In this document: positions 41,195-53,150 of the stretch, piece by piece
Numbering within the stretch: the first letter of the stretch is position 1
How the letters are laid out: each line of letters begins with the position of its first letter
DNA from: Oegoconia quadripuncta
Lineage: Eukaryota > Arthropoda > Insecta > Lepidoptera > Autostichidae
Direction of reading: 5' to 3'
Length of the DNA stretch: 64,000 nt
NCBI GenBank assembly: GCA_949316235.1
Contig: OX438742.1
Coordinates: 9,146,815-9,210,814 of the forward strand
Position numbers and translations under genes: made by a program
The notes under the pieces: model-generated
What the model was told of the DNA's origin: nothing
Database searches by the model: none
What the model saw: only the letters and a program-made list of their open reading frames with translations

Positions 41195-41580
41195 ACAGGG
41201 TGAATTTGAATTCGTGTAATTCCCATTAATTGGTGACGTCACTCTTGATTACGAACAACTTTCCCCAAGGAACATTAGTCGAGTTCGATCAAAACATTTT
41301 CGATTACCCATACAAAGTAAACCATTCTGAAATCACCTTTAGTGTGGAAACTCAAAAATTTTCGGGTGGTGACATCACTCCTGATTACGAACAACTTTCC
41401 ACTAGGAACCATAGCTGAATTCAGACGAAAATTGTTAAACCTAGACAGCTTGACCGATTTTGAAGTGCATGGTGTCGTTAAATCCGTCTTAAGAAAAAAA
41501 CAAAAAAAAATACTTTTTTTGGTGGCAGCAACTACTCCCCCCTGGACTGAGAATCAGCAACACTGCTGAGTCCCTACCCA
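41195..41580. repeat. Internally repeated transposon fragment
   Basis: GATTACGAACAACTTTCC occurs at about 41250 and 41385 within a roughly 55-bp repeat. The block starts TATACAGGGTGAATT, like many insect transposon ends. The class is not clear. Confidence 0.45.
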
Positions 41581-43274
41581 TTCATGACAATATTGTGGTT
41601 CTCGATTCTATGTATGCTTGTGTTTTTTTCTTTTTTGTGATAAATAAATACCTTTTATTTATTATTTATGATACCTGAAGTGGCATAGGATGCATTTTAT
41701 TTAAAAGAATCCAACATGGCGTCCGCAAAATACAACATATGCTGTCGTGTGAAACCAAGAATGGTTTTTAAATACTTCAATAGTTATTGCAGGACCCTGT
41801 TTTCAGTGTTTCCTTCGTGACAAATATTAGATCTAACTATATGGGTTAAAACATGTTGTTCTTGTTTACACATCGCAATGTAATATATCCGTAAATGATA
41901 ATATCTATCTTGATTCCTATACTTTGCGTTGATAAATAGTGTTTATTCATATCATTTATAACTGTGAGGCGTGTGGAATAATCGACTGGCTTTTTAAACA
42001 AAGGAAACGAAATGCCTCTTGAAACGGTGTCAGCACGTCCATAAATACGTTATCCCATATATCGACTGATACGCATTGCGTAGGCGCTTTCAATTTACAT
42101 TGTATGACGATTCGTATCGGGTTATATATTTTATCTAGATCTGGGTGTTATCTATTATCAGTTATTTATTTTATTATTACCATATCAGAAGGATAGGCGT
42201 TGCGGTATAGGTCGACTGCTTTGGTCTGTATGTATTGTTCTTCTGCGGGGTTCCCGGAGGCGATTATAGTTGATTAAAAAAATTAAAAAGGCCCGTTCAA
42301 TAGATCAGGCGCACGTAGCACGGAAGGCCGCGTTTGTGGGAAATATTTAGTGCAGCATTTCTTACGAAAGAAACGCAGCAACTATGTCTCCGCACGTCGT
42401 TTAGTTACTCACAGTCCTAATAGTATAATTATTTTAGTCGAAGTTTAATTGAAATATAATAAAAATATACATTGGACTGCAAATTTTTTTTGCGAACCAC
42501 TACTGTTTCAGTCCGCAGTATATAAGAACATATTGGTTCTTGTTCACTCCACCAATTTCGATTCTATCCGAATAACGTTTGTGAGAAACAGAATGGTCAT
42601 TTACAATTTTCATTAGTCCGAAGTTTTTAGGGGCGAGCTCTGGCCGTTCGTGTTGATCTACTTATGTCAATCATGGACTCATGAAGTCATAACGGTACCA
42701 ATGTGGTAAACTTTTCCATCAACTTGGAGCATCAAAAGTAATCAAAACCCAAAAAAATCGATGGCTGCAAGGCATCCATAGGTTGTGTGAAGGGGTATAA
42801 TAAATTTACACTACCATTAACCATGATTTAGGTATGTTGAACAAGGTTTCGCGTCTTTACATTAATCTGTCGGTGTTCCCTCATTTTGAGTTACAATAAC
42901 TTGCGCTGATGACGACATAAACACTGTTTAGACCAGTATCGTAATATATATCGTAATATAAACACTGTTAATGTCAAAAATGAACATCCCATAAAGTTTT
43001 CCAGACTAAACACGAGGTAACGATACATTAAACATGAATTTGTGGTAATGCTTAAAAGGTAATGCTGACGAAGACCAGTGTGTGAAATGAGTTTGGCATA
43101 AATGTTTATACCTCGACCTAAAGCGGGGTTTATAACAAGAATACCATCCTTACATCATATTTCTGTAATCGAATCAAAACTGTAACACTAATAGAAGTGT
43201 TCCTAAATAACATAAACAGTTAAACAGGTTTGTAGGAAACACTTGTAAAAATTGTATTTTAAATAGATCTTACA

Positions 43275-43516
43275 GTTAATAATAAATAAATAAATATTTC
43301 GGACACTTACATCAATCATCTAGTCCCAAACTAAGCAAAGTTTGTACTGTGGTTACTAGATAACGGATAAACATACATAAATATTTATATAAACATCCAT
43401 GACTCAGGAATAAATGTTCATATTCATCACACAAACATTTACCCGTCGCGGGATTCGAACCCGCAACCGTTGGTTTCGCTGGCAGGGTCATTATCCACTA
43501 CACCAATCGGTCGTCG
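43275..43516 (-). repeat. tRNA-derived SINE family C, full-length copy
   Basis: Minus-strand read: A-box-like TTGGTGTAGTGGATAATGAC, B box GGGTTCGAATCCCGCGACGG, body with TTTGTGTGATGAATATGAAC, then TTATCCGTTATCTAGTAACC and TTTGGGACTAGATGATTGAT, and a TTTATTTATTTATT tail. It is the best preserved copy of the family in the window. Confidence 0.82.
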
Positions 43517-44235
43517 AATAGTTAAAGAATAGTTTAGTTATAAACACAAATTGCAAATGTAGATAATCTAATAAATCTGTCAACAGCGCGCTAAAGTGTT
43601 AACGCTCAATCTATTTGTTTGTTCACGTTTACGTGAGAAGTACGAAAAAAAACACAGTATAAGTTTATTTAGTCTCCACCTTCTAGTAAACGTGACGTTA
43701 AATGGATACTAAATTCACGCTTCGCATATATAATAATCTACGTAATTGGTCCAAGGCCGGTATTCCAGTTTACGAACTTGGTGAACACAATGATGATGAT
43801 GTTGACGGTAATGCTCAGCGATGATGATAAGTTATAGTCTGTCTGCTAGGCTATCGAAAGCGATTGTTGCGATTTATTTCAGCAAATAACTTTAAATACC
43901 TTTTGCTAGATAAAGCATTACGTGTAGGTATAGCTTGTATAATTTACATGCCTTAATGTAGACTGCCTTGAATTTATCGAGTCATGACTTGGGTATCCAG
44001 GTTGTGCTGGACGTCGCTTTACAATAATGTACCAAGTACATACTCAATCATAGATGTTTATAGTCTGTGTGATTGAACCATCTGAACTATTTGTAATTTT
44101 ATTGTCAACAGAACCTAACTTGATTCACTAACTAAACGAGACGAAGGTCGTACATTATATAACTATACTAGTCCTGTGCTCGTGGTGTGCTCGAATTGTA
44201 AATTATAAAGTAACTCGCCTTATTGGTTCTGTTCT

Positions 44236-44335
44236 TATTAACCCCCGAAGTAAAAAGAGGAGTGATATAAGTTTGAAGGCTATGTTTGTCTGTCTGTGTG
44301 TCTACCATAGCATTGTAGCATCAAAATGGTTTTTA
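44236..44335 (+). repeat. Dispersed repeat fragment (ACCCCCGAAGTAAAAAGAGG type)
   Basis: A run of GTCTGTCTGTGTGTC follows TAACCCCCGAAG. This arrangement is common in lepidopteran interspersed repeats. It is a short fragment. Confidence 0.4.
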
Positions 44336-44520
44336 TTTTCGAAAGTAGTGCTTGCGATATTATTTTTAGCCATGTTTGTTGGAAATCGTTTAAGTCGTTT
44401 CGAAGATATTATTATCTGGAAAATATACTCATAGTCACTCAGGCGATTTCTAACTTTTCAGTTTTACTTATAACAAATCGACTAAACGTTTTGCAGCTTT
44501 ATACAGTATGTATGTATAAA

Positions 44521-44830
44521 CCGCCTCCGTGGCTCAATGTAAACAACATTGGGTTTACGATTCGGAGGTCGCGGGTTCGATCCCCAGCCGGGTACATATT
44601 TAAGTACTCGGTTTGGTTGGTGGTAGGGCATTTTAAATGTCCGCCTGGCTAGATACCACCATCTTATCTAAATCTACCGCCAAGCAGCAATGTTAACAGC
44701 ATTGTTGTGTTCCGGTTGTCAGAGATAAGATAGCCAGTCCCCCAAATGTGTTGGGGTTTCCGGGTCAGTACGCTTCCACCTTCGACTTGATCTTCACTTA
44801 ATATGAGGTGTGATAGTACCAACCCGTTGT
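44521..44830 (+). repeat. tRNA-derived SINE family B, full-length copy
   Basis: Head CCTCCGTGGCTCAATGTAAA, B box GCGGGTTCGATCCCCAGCCG, body CAGCAATGTTAACAGCATTG, CCGGTTGTCAGAGATAAGAT and TTTCCGGGTCAGTACGCTTC, tail GATCTTCACTTAATATGAGG. The head is tRNA-like but runs straight into SINE body, so it is not a tRNA gene. Confidence 0.82.
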
Positions 44831-45435
44831 GCATAAAGCAAAAAAAAATCCATTACGTTTAATAGGAAAATCTAACCTAACTGCTCATATCCTAAGAACG
44901 AATCTAACATTCTTAACTGCGCTACATAATATAAGCAATATATCTGCCTATGGTGTTCAAAAATGATGACGCAACTTCCGACGATCACCCACGGACTTAG
45001 TTTATGTTTTCATACGCATTTTTTTTGTATATATGTATGTACCTACGTCAACTGTAATTTCAACTTTAAAGGCAATTCTTATGTGGCTCTAAGGTATCAA
45101 ATCGTACTGAAGGTGCAGTTAGCTGTCATTTTGCAGATCTGGCATTATGCGTGCAAACCGCTGCATCCAATGATAAAAACTTATCGTAGGTTCCTAGTAA
45201 TCGCGTTTGTAATTCGTACGCGTTGCATATAGATATCTAAAATTGCAAATTTTATTAACAAGATACTAATAAGTCAGAATAACGATACCGAAAGGACGCG
45301 AGTAAAAGAGATAGTAATATGAAAACAATTGCGCTTCGAATGTGCGGTCGAACAGACTGACGAAATGCTACAATTGGTACAAATGGAGGATTTTCACGTC
45401 TTCACGTTGGGCGCGTTTGTAACATATTTACCTCT

Positions 45436-45480
45436 TTTTAACCGACTTCAAAAAGGAGGAGGTTCTCATTTCCAAATTAT
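45436..45480 (+). repeat. TTTAACCGACTTC dispersed repeat
   Basis: TTTTTAACCGACTTCAAAAA followed by GGAGGAGGTTCTCA. The same terminus is seen at 23247 and, inverted, at 48040-48072. Confidence 0.5.
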
Positions 45481-47750
45481 CCCAATTATATCGTTATAGT
45501 ATGATAGTGTTAGAATTAATATAGTACTAACGACTGTCGTTTTTTGAACTGTCCCAATTACATACAGTTTTTAATGACACGATATTTTAGCGAGATAAAG
45601 GGAAGGGCCGAGGATAATGGCCGTTTTCTCTGCTGGCTTCTTTTTTGGCAACAATCTCATCCGATGTTATGTGAAGATGAGGCCAACCTCTCAAAACGGC
45701 TCATTAACCACCTCTTTCGCTTGTGTGCAATACTTTGGATAAATTTAGAAATCAAAACCGAGTCGTTGGCAAATTAGATACGCTTATTCATATTTGATAT
45801 TTTTTGATTATTATGTAATTCTCGCAAATTTATAGTATAATCTGTGCGTACGTGATTGTGTAACAAACGAACCTTGTTTGATAACACTATTTCGCGATCG
45901 TTGTCGTCAGTAAATTATCTCCTAAGACAGTGGTCGCGAACCTGAGGCTTGCGGAGAAGAAAATTTCGCGCAACCAAAAGCAGAGCCGTATTACTATGGA
46001 TATGTAAATGTAAATCGCGGTCAACTCGATCAGGAGTAATTTTTTGGAGAAAATTCATGTTTCTTATTTATAATATGATAATTTTGGATCACTTTTAATA
46101 AAAATATACAAAGAGAAGGCTTGTTTCTGGAATATTTTTTCAACTTCAACACGCACGCGAACGCGATATTCATTTTGTCACATCGTTGGTTTTTAAATAT
46201 TAGTGGCACGCAACGAAAAGGTTTGCCACCGCTGTCCAAAGAGTTTGCGCGGAGAGGCAGCGAAATTTGGCATCGAGACCTTGAGGCCATTGTGCTAGAA
46301 ACTTGTTCCGTATGTCTGCCAATACGTGTATATTTGTAAAATTATGCAAATCTTTTTTTTTTTTGCAATAATTAGTAGGATTTCTTAAATGAATATTCGG
46401 ACCAAAGTAACATGAATGGTCTGATCTCGCGCGCATGTATCTCAATAGAGAAAAAGGCAATTTTTTTATATCTGCGTTCCATTAGTGCTTAAACCTGTTT
46501 CAGTGGTCTGAAAACGTCACTCGGAACAAGCAGTTTAGGTCTTTTAGGATGACAAGAGCTTTTACTATAAACAACATATCGTTTTCGCATTTGGATTTAA
46601 AGTGGTACAGTAATAGAAGTCATTATGTTAATGTAATGGAATAGCATTTCGCAAGAGCAGGACTGTGGAGACTATAGCGAAGTGAGTGCGCGCACTTGCT
46701 TTATAGTCCAGTCAAGAAATGCATATTTAGGGGTGTAACTTCCTATAATCTTAAAGGGCCTGATTGTTTGTACATAGACATAGTACCTATCAGTGATATT
46801 GTAGAAAATATTTTCTAACGGATCAGGAGTTTGCCTTTGGTATAGTGTAGGTATTTAGTTATAAAATGTCAAATATTAAATTGAAGTTACCACTGTGCAC
46901 TTCATGCGTTGTAGAAGATGCTAAGTCCTTTTAAAACTATTTTCTAAAAAATTAATCAATAGCTATACTGTATATTTTCTAAAAATAGTTTATTGAATCG
47001 TGATATTTACCCTAGGTGAAATTTTTCATAATTATAAAGAAGTTATTGCTCGATTTTTTTGAAAATAGTTACAGGGGTTCTAAGTATATTCTCCGACGCA
47101 ATGTAATTCGCAGTGGTAATTTTAATCATATACTATATGTTTTATTACTAAATATGTATATTATAACTAAAGCAAGCTACCGATTTGTTAGATTTTTTTT
47201 ATTCTATCAATTACAGGTACTCTATCCATGTGCAAAAAATCACGGCCTTTAAAATTATAGGAACTTGAAAGCGTATCCTTACTGGAATGTTATTGGCTTC
47301 AAACACGTTGCAAAAATGAACGCATTTTACTTTGTGTGATATTCTTATGCGCCGGCTAAGTCGTTGAACTTTGGGGGTATTCATTACTTATAATATATTC
47401 CATGTTATGGTCGAACTCTTGCGGTGTACGAGTTCCTACACAACCGCCACGATATCCAGATTCTTGTTACAGGTAGAAATATACCGAATTGGGCGATAAC
47501 CTGCAGAGGGTAAATTGGTTAATAACATCGTTATAAACTTATAAAGGCAATTTTCTTTACATACTTATAAAATTGTCACAGAGTTTTGCAACTCTCTCTC
47601 TGTTTCTCTAACCAAAATAGCTTTTTAAGCGTTATGGTAGCCAAATAATTTCAGTAAGGTTTCATTAGATCTTAACAAAATATGAGGCTACTCTGGCGGT
47701 AAACATTATCATATAAAAAAATAATACAATACTAATGTTGTTTGTGACGC

Positions 47751-47905
47751 AAACGTGGCAGACCGCGAAGACGGTGGAGAGACGAACTTGACAGTTTTAA
47801 TAAGGGATGGTTTGTGCTCGCCAAGAACAAAAACGACTGGAAACATATGAGGAAGGCCTTTGCCCAGCAGTGGGACTCTATGGGCTCTTAATAATAATAA
47901 ATGTT
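47751..47905 (+). pseudogene. LINE (RTE-like) 3' coding end
   Basis: 47 open codons: KRGRPRRRWRDELDSF, VLAKNKNDWKHMRKAFAQQW, ending WDSMGS and TAA, then a TAATAATAATAAA tail. The GRPxxRWxDEL...W..AFAQQW pattern is the usual C-terminus of RTE-type endonuclease/reverse transcriptases in Lepidoptera. Confidence 0.65.
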
Positions 47906-48029
47906 GTTTATTGCACATCAACTGTAGTTACAATATAAACGTGGAATTTAAAAATATGGTAGGTACAATAATCATTAAATCGTTTAAGAAGATATCGCGT
48001 AACAAACGTACAAAGAAATCGAAGAAAGC

Positions 48030-48075
48030 AGTCGAATTGAGAACTTCCTCTATTTTTGAAGTCGGTTAAAACAAC
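48030..48075 (-). repeat. TTTAACCGACTTC dispersed repeat, inverted copy
   Basis: Minus-strand read: TTTTAACCGACTTCAAAAAT then GAGGAAGTTCTCAATTCG. Longer similarity to the family extends to the left. Confidence 0.45.
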
Positions 48076-48333
48076 ATGCATGCCATAATAGGAGATCGCG
48101 TACTTGTCTTTGGTTTAAATGCTAGTTTGACATACTTATTTGCAACAAAAGTTACTCAAGATGATTGTAGTAGACTATAGTGATTAATAATATACCTACG
48201 TTGGACACTGATATGAAAGTTTAGCTGTGACTTTGCCGTTACTAGAGTTGATGGCACATGTAACGTTGTATTTAACCCCCTTCGTAATCATAAAGGGGAC
48301 CGAACATTTTTCTGTGGAAACTGGCTTATCCAC

Positions 48334-48590
48334 CCGCCGCCATTACGATTTTTTTCAAAGTTTCCGCGCCCGGTGAAAGTTATATACATATATGGATAGA
48401 GGATACTTATATAACTTATATGAACAAAAAATTTCAAGTAATTACCATATTACTTGACATTTTTGTTCATATAAGTTATAGAGGACGTGATAGAGGACAC
48501 TTATATGAAAGTGTCCTCTATCCATATATATATATATATAACTTCTATCGTGCGCGGAAACTTTAAAGAAAAGTCAAAATGGCGACGGTC
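48334..48590. mobile_element. Foldback-like element
   Basis: About 257 bp, almost entirely inverted repeat. The left arm passes CGCCGCCATTACG, AAAGTTTCCGCGC, GTTATATACATATATGG, ATAGAGGATAC and ATAACTTATATGAACAAAAA. The right arm is its reverse complement with small insertions. A second nested hairpin (GAGGACAC...GTGTCCTC) sits in the right arm. It would fold into a long stem. Confidence 0.75.
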
Positions 48591-49003
48591 CTCCCGTCGC
48601 CACAAAGGTTCTATCCTCTTTGTCATTGAAATTGTCAATATTTCAATTTGTATTTTATAGTAATTCTTAGTTGTCCTAATACTTAATTGTTTACAAATTC
48701 CAATGTTTAAGCTCTCCCATTACTAATAAACCTATCCTCCCTCCTTTCACCTCGGGGAGAAGAGGAGTGACTGAAAAACAGCGCTGACCGTGACATCTGT
48801 CCCGGTACAGCAAAGCTGATGTAATTCCCTTTTGCTTTGACTATTCAGAATTATTACTATACTATGTTAATAGCATTAAGTTAAATCGGAACTAAGGCCA
48901 TAACTAATTTTTATTATTATTATAAATAGAAAATTTTGCGGATCCCCGAAATAATCCTTGGCTGAATGTTGGATTCTTCTGAGATACATCCGGACAAATA
49001 TCT

Positions 49004-49024
49004 GCACACACACACACACACACA
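49004..49024. repeat. CA dinucleotide microsatellite
   Basis: Ten consecutive CA repeats. An ordinary simple repeat. Confidence 0.9.
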
Positions 49025-49734
49025 CCGTCAAACATATTTTTCGTCGGGGGTTTAGCACCAATATGCTATAAAAGGAACCACTCCAGCTGCAGTACTAAGC
49101 CGAATACTATCATCGTATTGCGCTCCAATCCCAGCATTCACCTTTGTGCGCCCAAAAAGTTTGTATAGATTAATTAATAAGTAAAGATTATATAATTATG
49201 CCTCGCGTCTTGCTTCACCCTTGACAGATATTTCTTAATAGTCCTGTCTACCCACCTCTTGCCCCAAAAACTAGGCGTCTCTCATTGCATACGTAATTTT
49301 TCTATCGACACTGCCTCTTAACAAATGAGTCAATTATTAAAACTAAACAAAATGCGTATCTATAGGTATATGTATGTACTCGTATCTAAGGAAATGAGAT
49401 GTGAGGTGACCTCATAAATATTTATTGGACGCGCCTTATACAGCCTAGCTCTTTGTCTAGCCAACGATTGCGAGTGACCACAGACACGTGTGATAATATA
49501 TTTTACATATAGCTGGAAATTCAAATTTGAAGGTTTTTACTTTGTGAAGCTAAAATAATATTACGAAGTTTTCGCAAATGTAACATACATCGACAATTTG
49601 CATAACGCCTGAGAGAAAATAAAATATTGGTAGGACACATACTCGGCGCCGTCTAATTCCACAACTAGTCTTGTATTGTTTGTCCAAGTATATTTTTTTT
49701 ATTATGATGATTGATAAATTACACGAATACTTGA

Positions 49735-49948
49735 TTTTATTGAATATACACATATTACAGATGTAAATGTTCATAAGTCGGGTAAACAAGTCCGTATTCA
49801 TTATACAAACACATGCCTTTAGCGGGATTCCACCTTTTTCACCTGGGCGATGTTACCTGGGGGAACATAGTGGAATAATCTGAACTTGCGACCTCTAGAA
49901 ATAGTGTCCAGGGTCTCTATCCACTACACCAAACAGTTCGTCAAATAA
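49735..49948 (-). repeat. SINE family C, degenerate copy
   Basis: Minus-strand read: GTGTAGTGGATAGAGACCCT, a decayed B-box region split by about 30 extra bases, then GTGTTTGTATAATGAATACG. Confidence 0.6.
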
Positions 49949-50956
49949 TGATTCGATTTTCGATTTTTTTTGTTATATTTTCGAAAAGACGAACCGATAT
50001 CCATCAAACAGGCTAAGCACAGTCTCGCAAACATTAGCTTTCGAAAAAAAAATACGATTTTCATATCTGTTCGTTTTGGCGCTGTAATGCCACATACTGA
50101 GACACAGATAGACTAGGCTTTGATCAATCTTAAAGCACCGTCCTTTTCCGTCGTTGAACAATGTATTTGTCATATTAACAACCTTCAATATTAACGATTC
50201 TGATCGTGGTAAGTAAGAAAAAAACAATTTCTAAAGTTACATACGGAATCAGCCCAATTGTGTAACTTCATCGGTGTCTACGTCGACAGCGTTGACCAAC
50301 GCGATAACGTCATATTGCCGAGCGAGCGATGAGCCAACCAATCACGGAACGTAATCGATGACGGTATCTACGGAATAACTATAGAACTCCCGCTGCATTA
50401 ATTTTTAAGGCTGTTTTAGGTTTAGGATGACGTGAAGAATTGTGTAAAATCAATCACGACGGTTCGAACGACACCTTAAGCGCTTCAATTTGAAGGAAAT
50501 CTAATTAGGAACACTAATTAGGGAGTTGGAAGGTAGTGATCACACTAGACTAAATTGAATTTCTAAATCCGACATCGCGACTCGCAGTCGTCAAGTACAA
50601 TTATATCGGGGGCGTATCTACAAAAAAATTATTGTTATTTTTACTTCATGAAAAAATATTTTTGCCAACTAGTCGGTCTAAATCGTAGCAATATCGTAAA
50701 CAATTTAGGAAATGTGCGATCGGGAACTTCCCATTGCACTGAATCGTAACCTAACTGTTCTAACTTCGATAACATCTTCGATTTTCTACAAATTAAATAG
50801 TGTAATAAGCGCCGTGCACTTCAAACGCGGTCAACGCTTTAGGCTACAGGGGGTAACAGAGAACTCTACATGTTACACCTCATAAAAATTACCCTGCTTG
50901 ACTACCCCACTGTATGTAAAACAAACCGACTTAAATTGAGCATGTTAACTTGTAAT

Positions 50957-51482
50957 CATCTAATCTAACTAATAATATAAATGCGAAAGTTTGTATGTCA
51001 AGCTCAATCACGGCGAAACGGATGAACGGATTTGGTTTATTGGTATCAAAAATAAAAAAAAAAACAAAAATGTTTATTTTCATTTACATAGATAATAATA
51101 ATAATAAAATAAATAAATGTCTTTGCACAAACACAGCGCCATCTAGGTCCACAGTAAGCATCTAGGCTTGTGTTATGGATAGTATCCACACAAATAAATT
51201 TTTTTTTGTAAATAAATACATGTATAAATAGATACTTAACATTTTTAGTGTTGGGGTTTTCTTTTAAGTACATTACTTGTGTTAGAAAACCCCGCTCTTC
51301 CATAACAAAATAAATGAAAAAAATAAAATAAAATATCCTGGATTAAGACGTAGGATATGTTTTATCCCGATAAAGTGAGTAGTTACCGTGGTATAAATAA
51401 ATTAAAGATATCCGCGATAAGGGTATGTTTATTGGTCTGTGGGTTTTTCTACCGCGGCCGAAGCCGCGGGCGGAAAGCTAGT
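50957..51482 (+). repeat. Dispersed repeat family D (copy 2), interrupted by SINE C
   Basis: Starts TAACTAATAATATAAATGCG at about 50966. It has CAATCACGGCGAAACGGATG, then breaks off near 51040 and resumes ATCCTGGATTAAGACGTAGG at 51335, ending CCGAAGCCGCGGGCGG. The break is filled by a minus-strand SINE C tail (51085-51230) with flanking A-rich runs. Confidence 0.65.
51085..51230 (-). repeat. SINE family C, 3' part, nested in family D
   Basis: Minus-strand read: ATAACACAAGCCTAGATGCT, GGACCTAGATGGCGCTGTGT, GTGCAAAGACATTTATTTAT. Closest to the partial copy at the window's left end. Confidence 0.65.
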
Positions 51483-51868
51483 ATTTTTATAACTACACTA
51501 ATTTGAATTATGAGTTAGTCATAAACCTAGTATGTGAATGGACGTTCACTCGTCATCTGTTGGTAATTTATGTTTGACTTGCTTCCTGGTCATTATACAT
51601 ATATACATATAATGTTCATTATTGAAGTCGAATGTACTATACATACGAGTAACACATGAATTTCACGGTCAATATCCTCCAAGAATTAAAGTCGCGAACT
51701 ACTTACTCATTGTAATTGAGGTCAATATAAACAATATGGTTTGGTTGGTTTGGTAATTGAATCGCTTTCAATCACAGTTCATCTACCTATGTCATTAAGA
51801 GGGCTCATTCCTTCGCCATTCCAGTTAACCATTTTCGAAGAACAGTGTTGTAACTAATTTAAGTTCTT

Positions 51869-52022
51869 CAATGGTGCCGATTCGGATGTTCACGCAACTA
51901 AACTAAAACCAGTTTTAAAGTAGTACTGTCTCTTTCTCCCTGGAACAGTACGAGGCGACGGCACCACTCCAAAACTGGTTTTAGTTCAGTTTATTTGGTA
52001 TACATCCGAATCGACACCATTG
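51869..52022. mobile_element. Short MITE, 154 bp
   Basis: Ends CAATGGTGCCGATTCGGATG and its inverse (CATCCGAATCGACACCATTG with one change). Inner arms share AAACTAAAACCAGTTTT and AAAACTGGTTTTAGTTCAGT. No coding capacity and no clear target duplication. Confidence 0.75.
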
Positions 52023-52139
52023 TAACGGAAATTATCCGTTTTTTTTTGTTTTTTACAATTTGCAGGGTCAGAGAAAGAAAAAAAATGGATAAATAATCAG
52101 ATAAAATTCATGCAGCCATAAGCTAGTAACATTTACGTG

Positions 52140-52735
52140 ATAATTGTTGTGAAGTACCACGAAGTAGATATTTTTGAATACCTTATGTATAGGACCTATT
52201 TTGGAATATTCTCTCTTACCTCACCCTTCAAAATGGCATCTCAATACATTTATGAGTTTTTGTTATATGCAAAAAAATATAACCTTATTCGCTAAAAATA
52301 GTGATAAGCACAATGTTAATACAAGGAATAAGAACCAGTTATCTGTTTATGTTAGCCGACTTCACAAAGTTAGTAAATTCTTCAAAGGGCAATGTATACG
52401 CTTTTATAAAAAGGTTCCAGAAGACATTCAAAATTTGCCTTTAAATAAATTTAAAACAATCATAAAACAGAAATTATTAACAAAAGGCTATTATAAAATT
52501 AAAAAATTATTTGAATGATAAGGAAGCATGGACATAGCTGTCTTATTATTCATATAATTATCAAATCGCAATCCATAATCTGTTTAAAAGAGCAACCCTA
52601 GAGTTTCTTGCTCGTTCTTCTAGCTTTGTAAATGAGCAGTAAATTTAAAATTTAAATGTAATATTAATAGTGACGTTTTCAAGTGATAATTTTATCCTAT
52701 GAAATAAAATATTTGGATTTGATTTGATTTGAAAA
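52140..52735 (+). pseudogene. Jockey/CR1-like LINE 3' end
   Basis: The frame ending at 52518 reads NTRNKNQLSVYVSRLHKVSK, FFKGQCIRFYKKVPEDIQNL and PLNKFKTIIKQKLLTKGYYK, the C-terminus of Jockey/CR1-type reverse transcriptase. It is followed by a short 3' UTR and a GATTTGATTTGATTTG tail. Related to, but a different family from, 29925-30627. Confidence 0.75.
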
Positions 52736-52904
52736 TTACCACTCCGGCCAGCCTGGTCCGACCGGTCTGACGATAAGTATTTTTAACTCTCCGTAGTAGT
52801 GCGATGGGTCCGATCATAAAAAATTTTTGTATTTAGTTCGATCGATCGAAGTACAAGGATTTCTGAGTTTGAACGAACCTTGAGGGCGTTTTAAGTATTG
52901 ATTG

Positions 52905-53150
52905 ATATACTTGGTTGGTGTGGGTAGTGGGTAGTGAAACCATTGGGTTAGAATCCCGCTAGGAGGAAATGTTTGTATGATGAATGCAAATATTTATTCT
53001 CGAGTAATGCATGTTTATATTATAAAAATATATATGTATGTTTATCCGTTATCTAGTATCCATAGCCCAAGCTTTGCTTACTTTGGGACTAGATGAATGG
53101 TGTAAGGGGTGTCCGAAAAATATTTAAATACAATTCATTTCTTGAATTAC
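52905..53150 (+). repeat. SINE family C, plus-strand copy
   Basis: TTGGTTGGTGTGGGTAGTGG, a degenerate B box (GGGTTAGAATCCCGC), TTTGTATGATGAATGC, TTATCCGTTATCTAGTATCC, TTTGGGACTAGATGAATGG. The tail runs into a short 'GTCCGAAAAATATTTAAATA'. Confidence 0.75.

Noticed and set aside
43441..43516. tRNA gene
   Set aside because: It has A- and B-box-like sequence but continues directly into a SINE body with an A/T-rich tail and is repeated in the window. The same holds for the heads at 38752-38824, 44521-44593 and 63550-63625.
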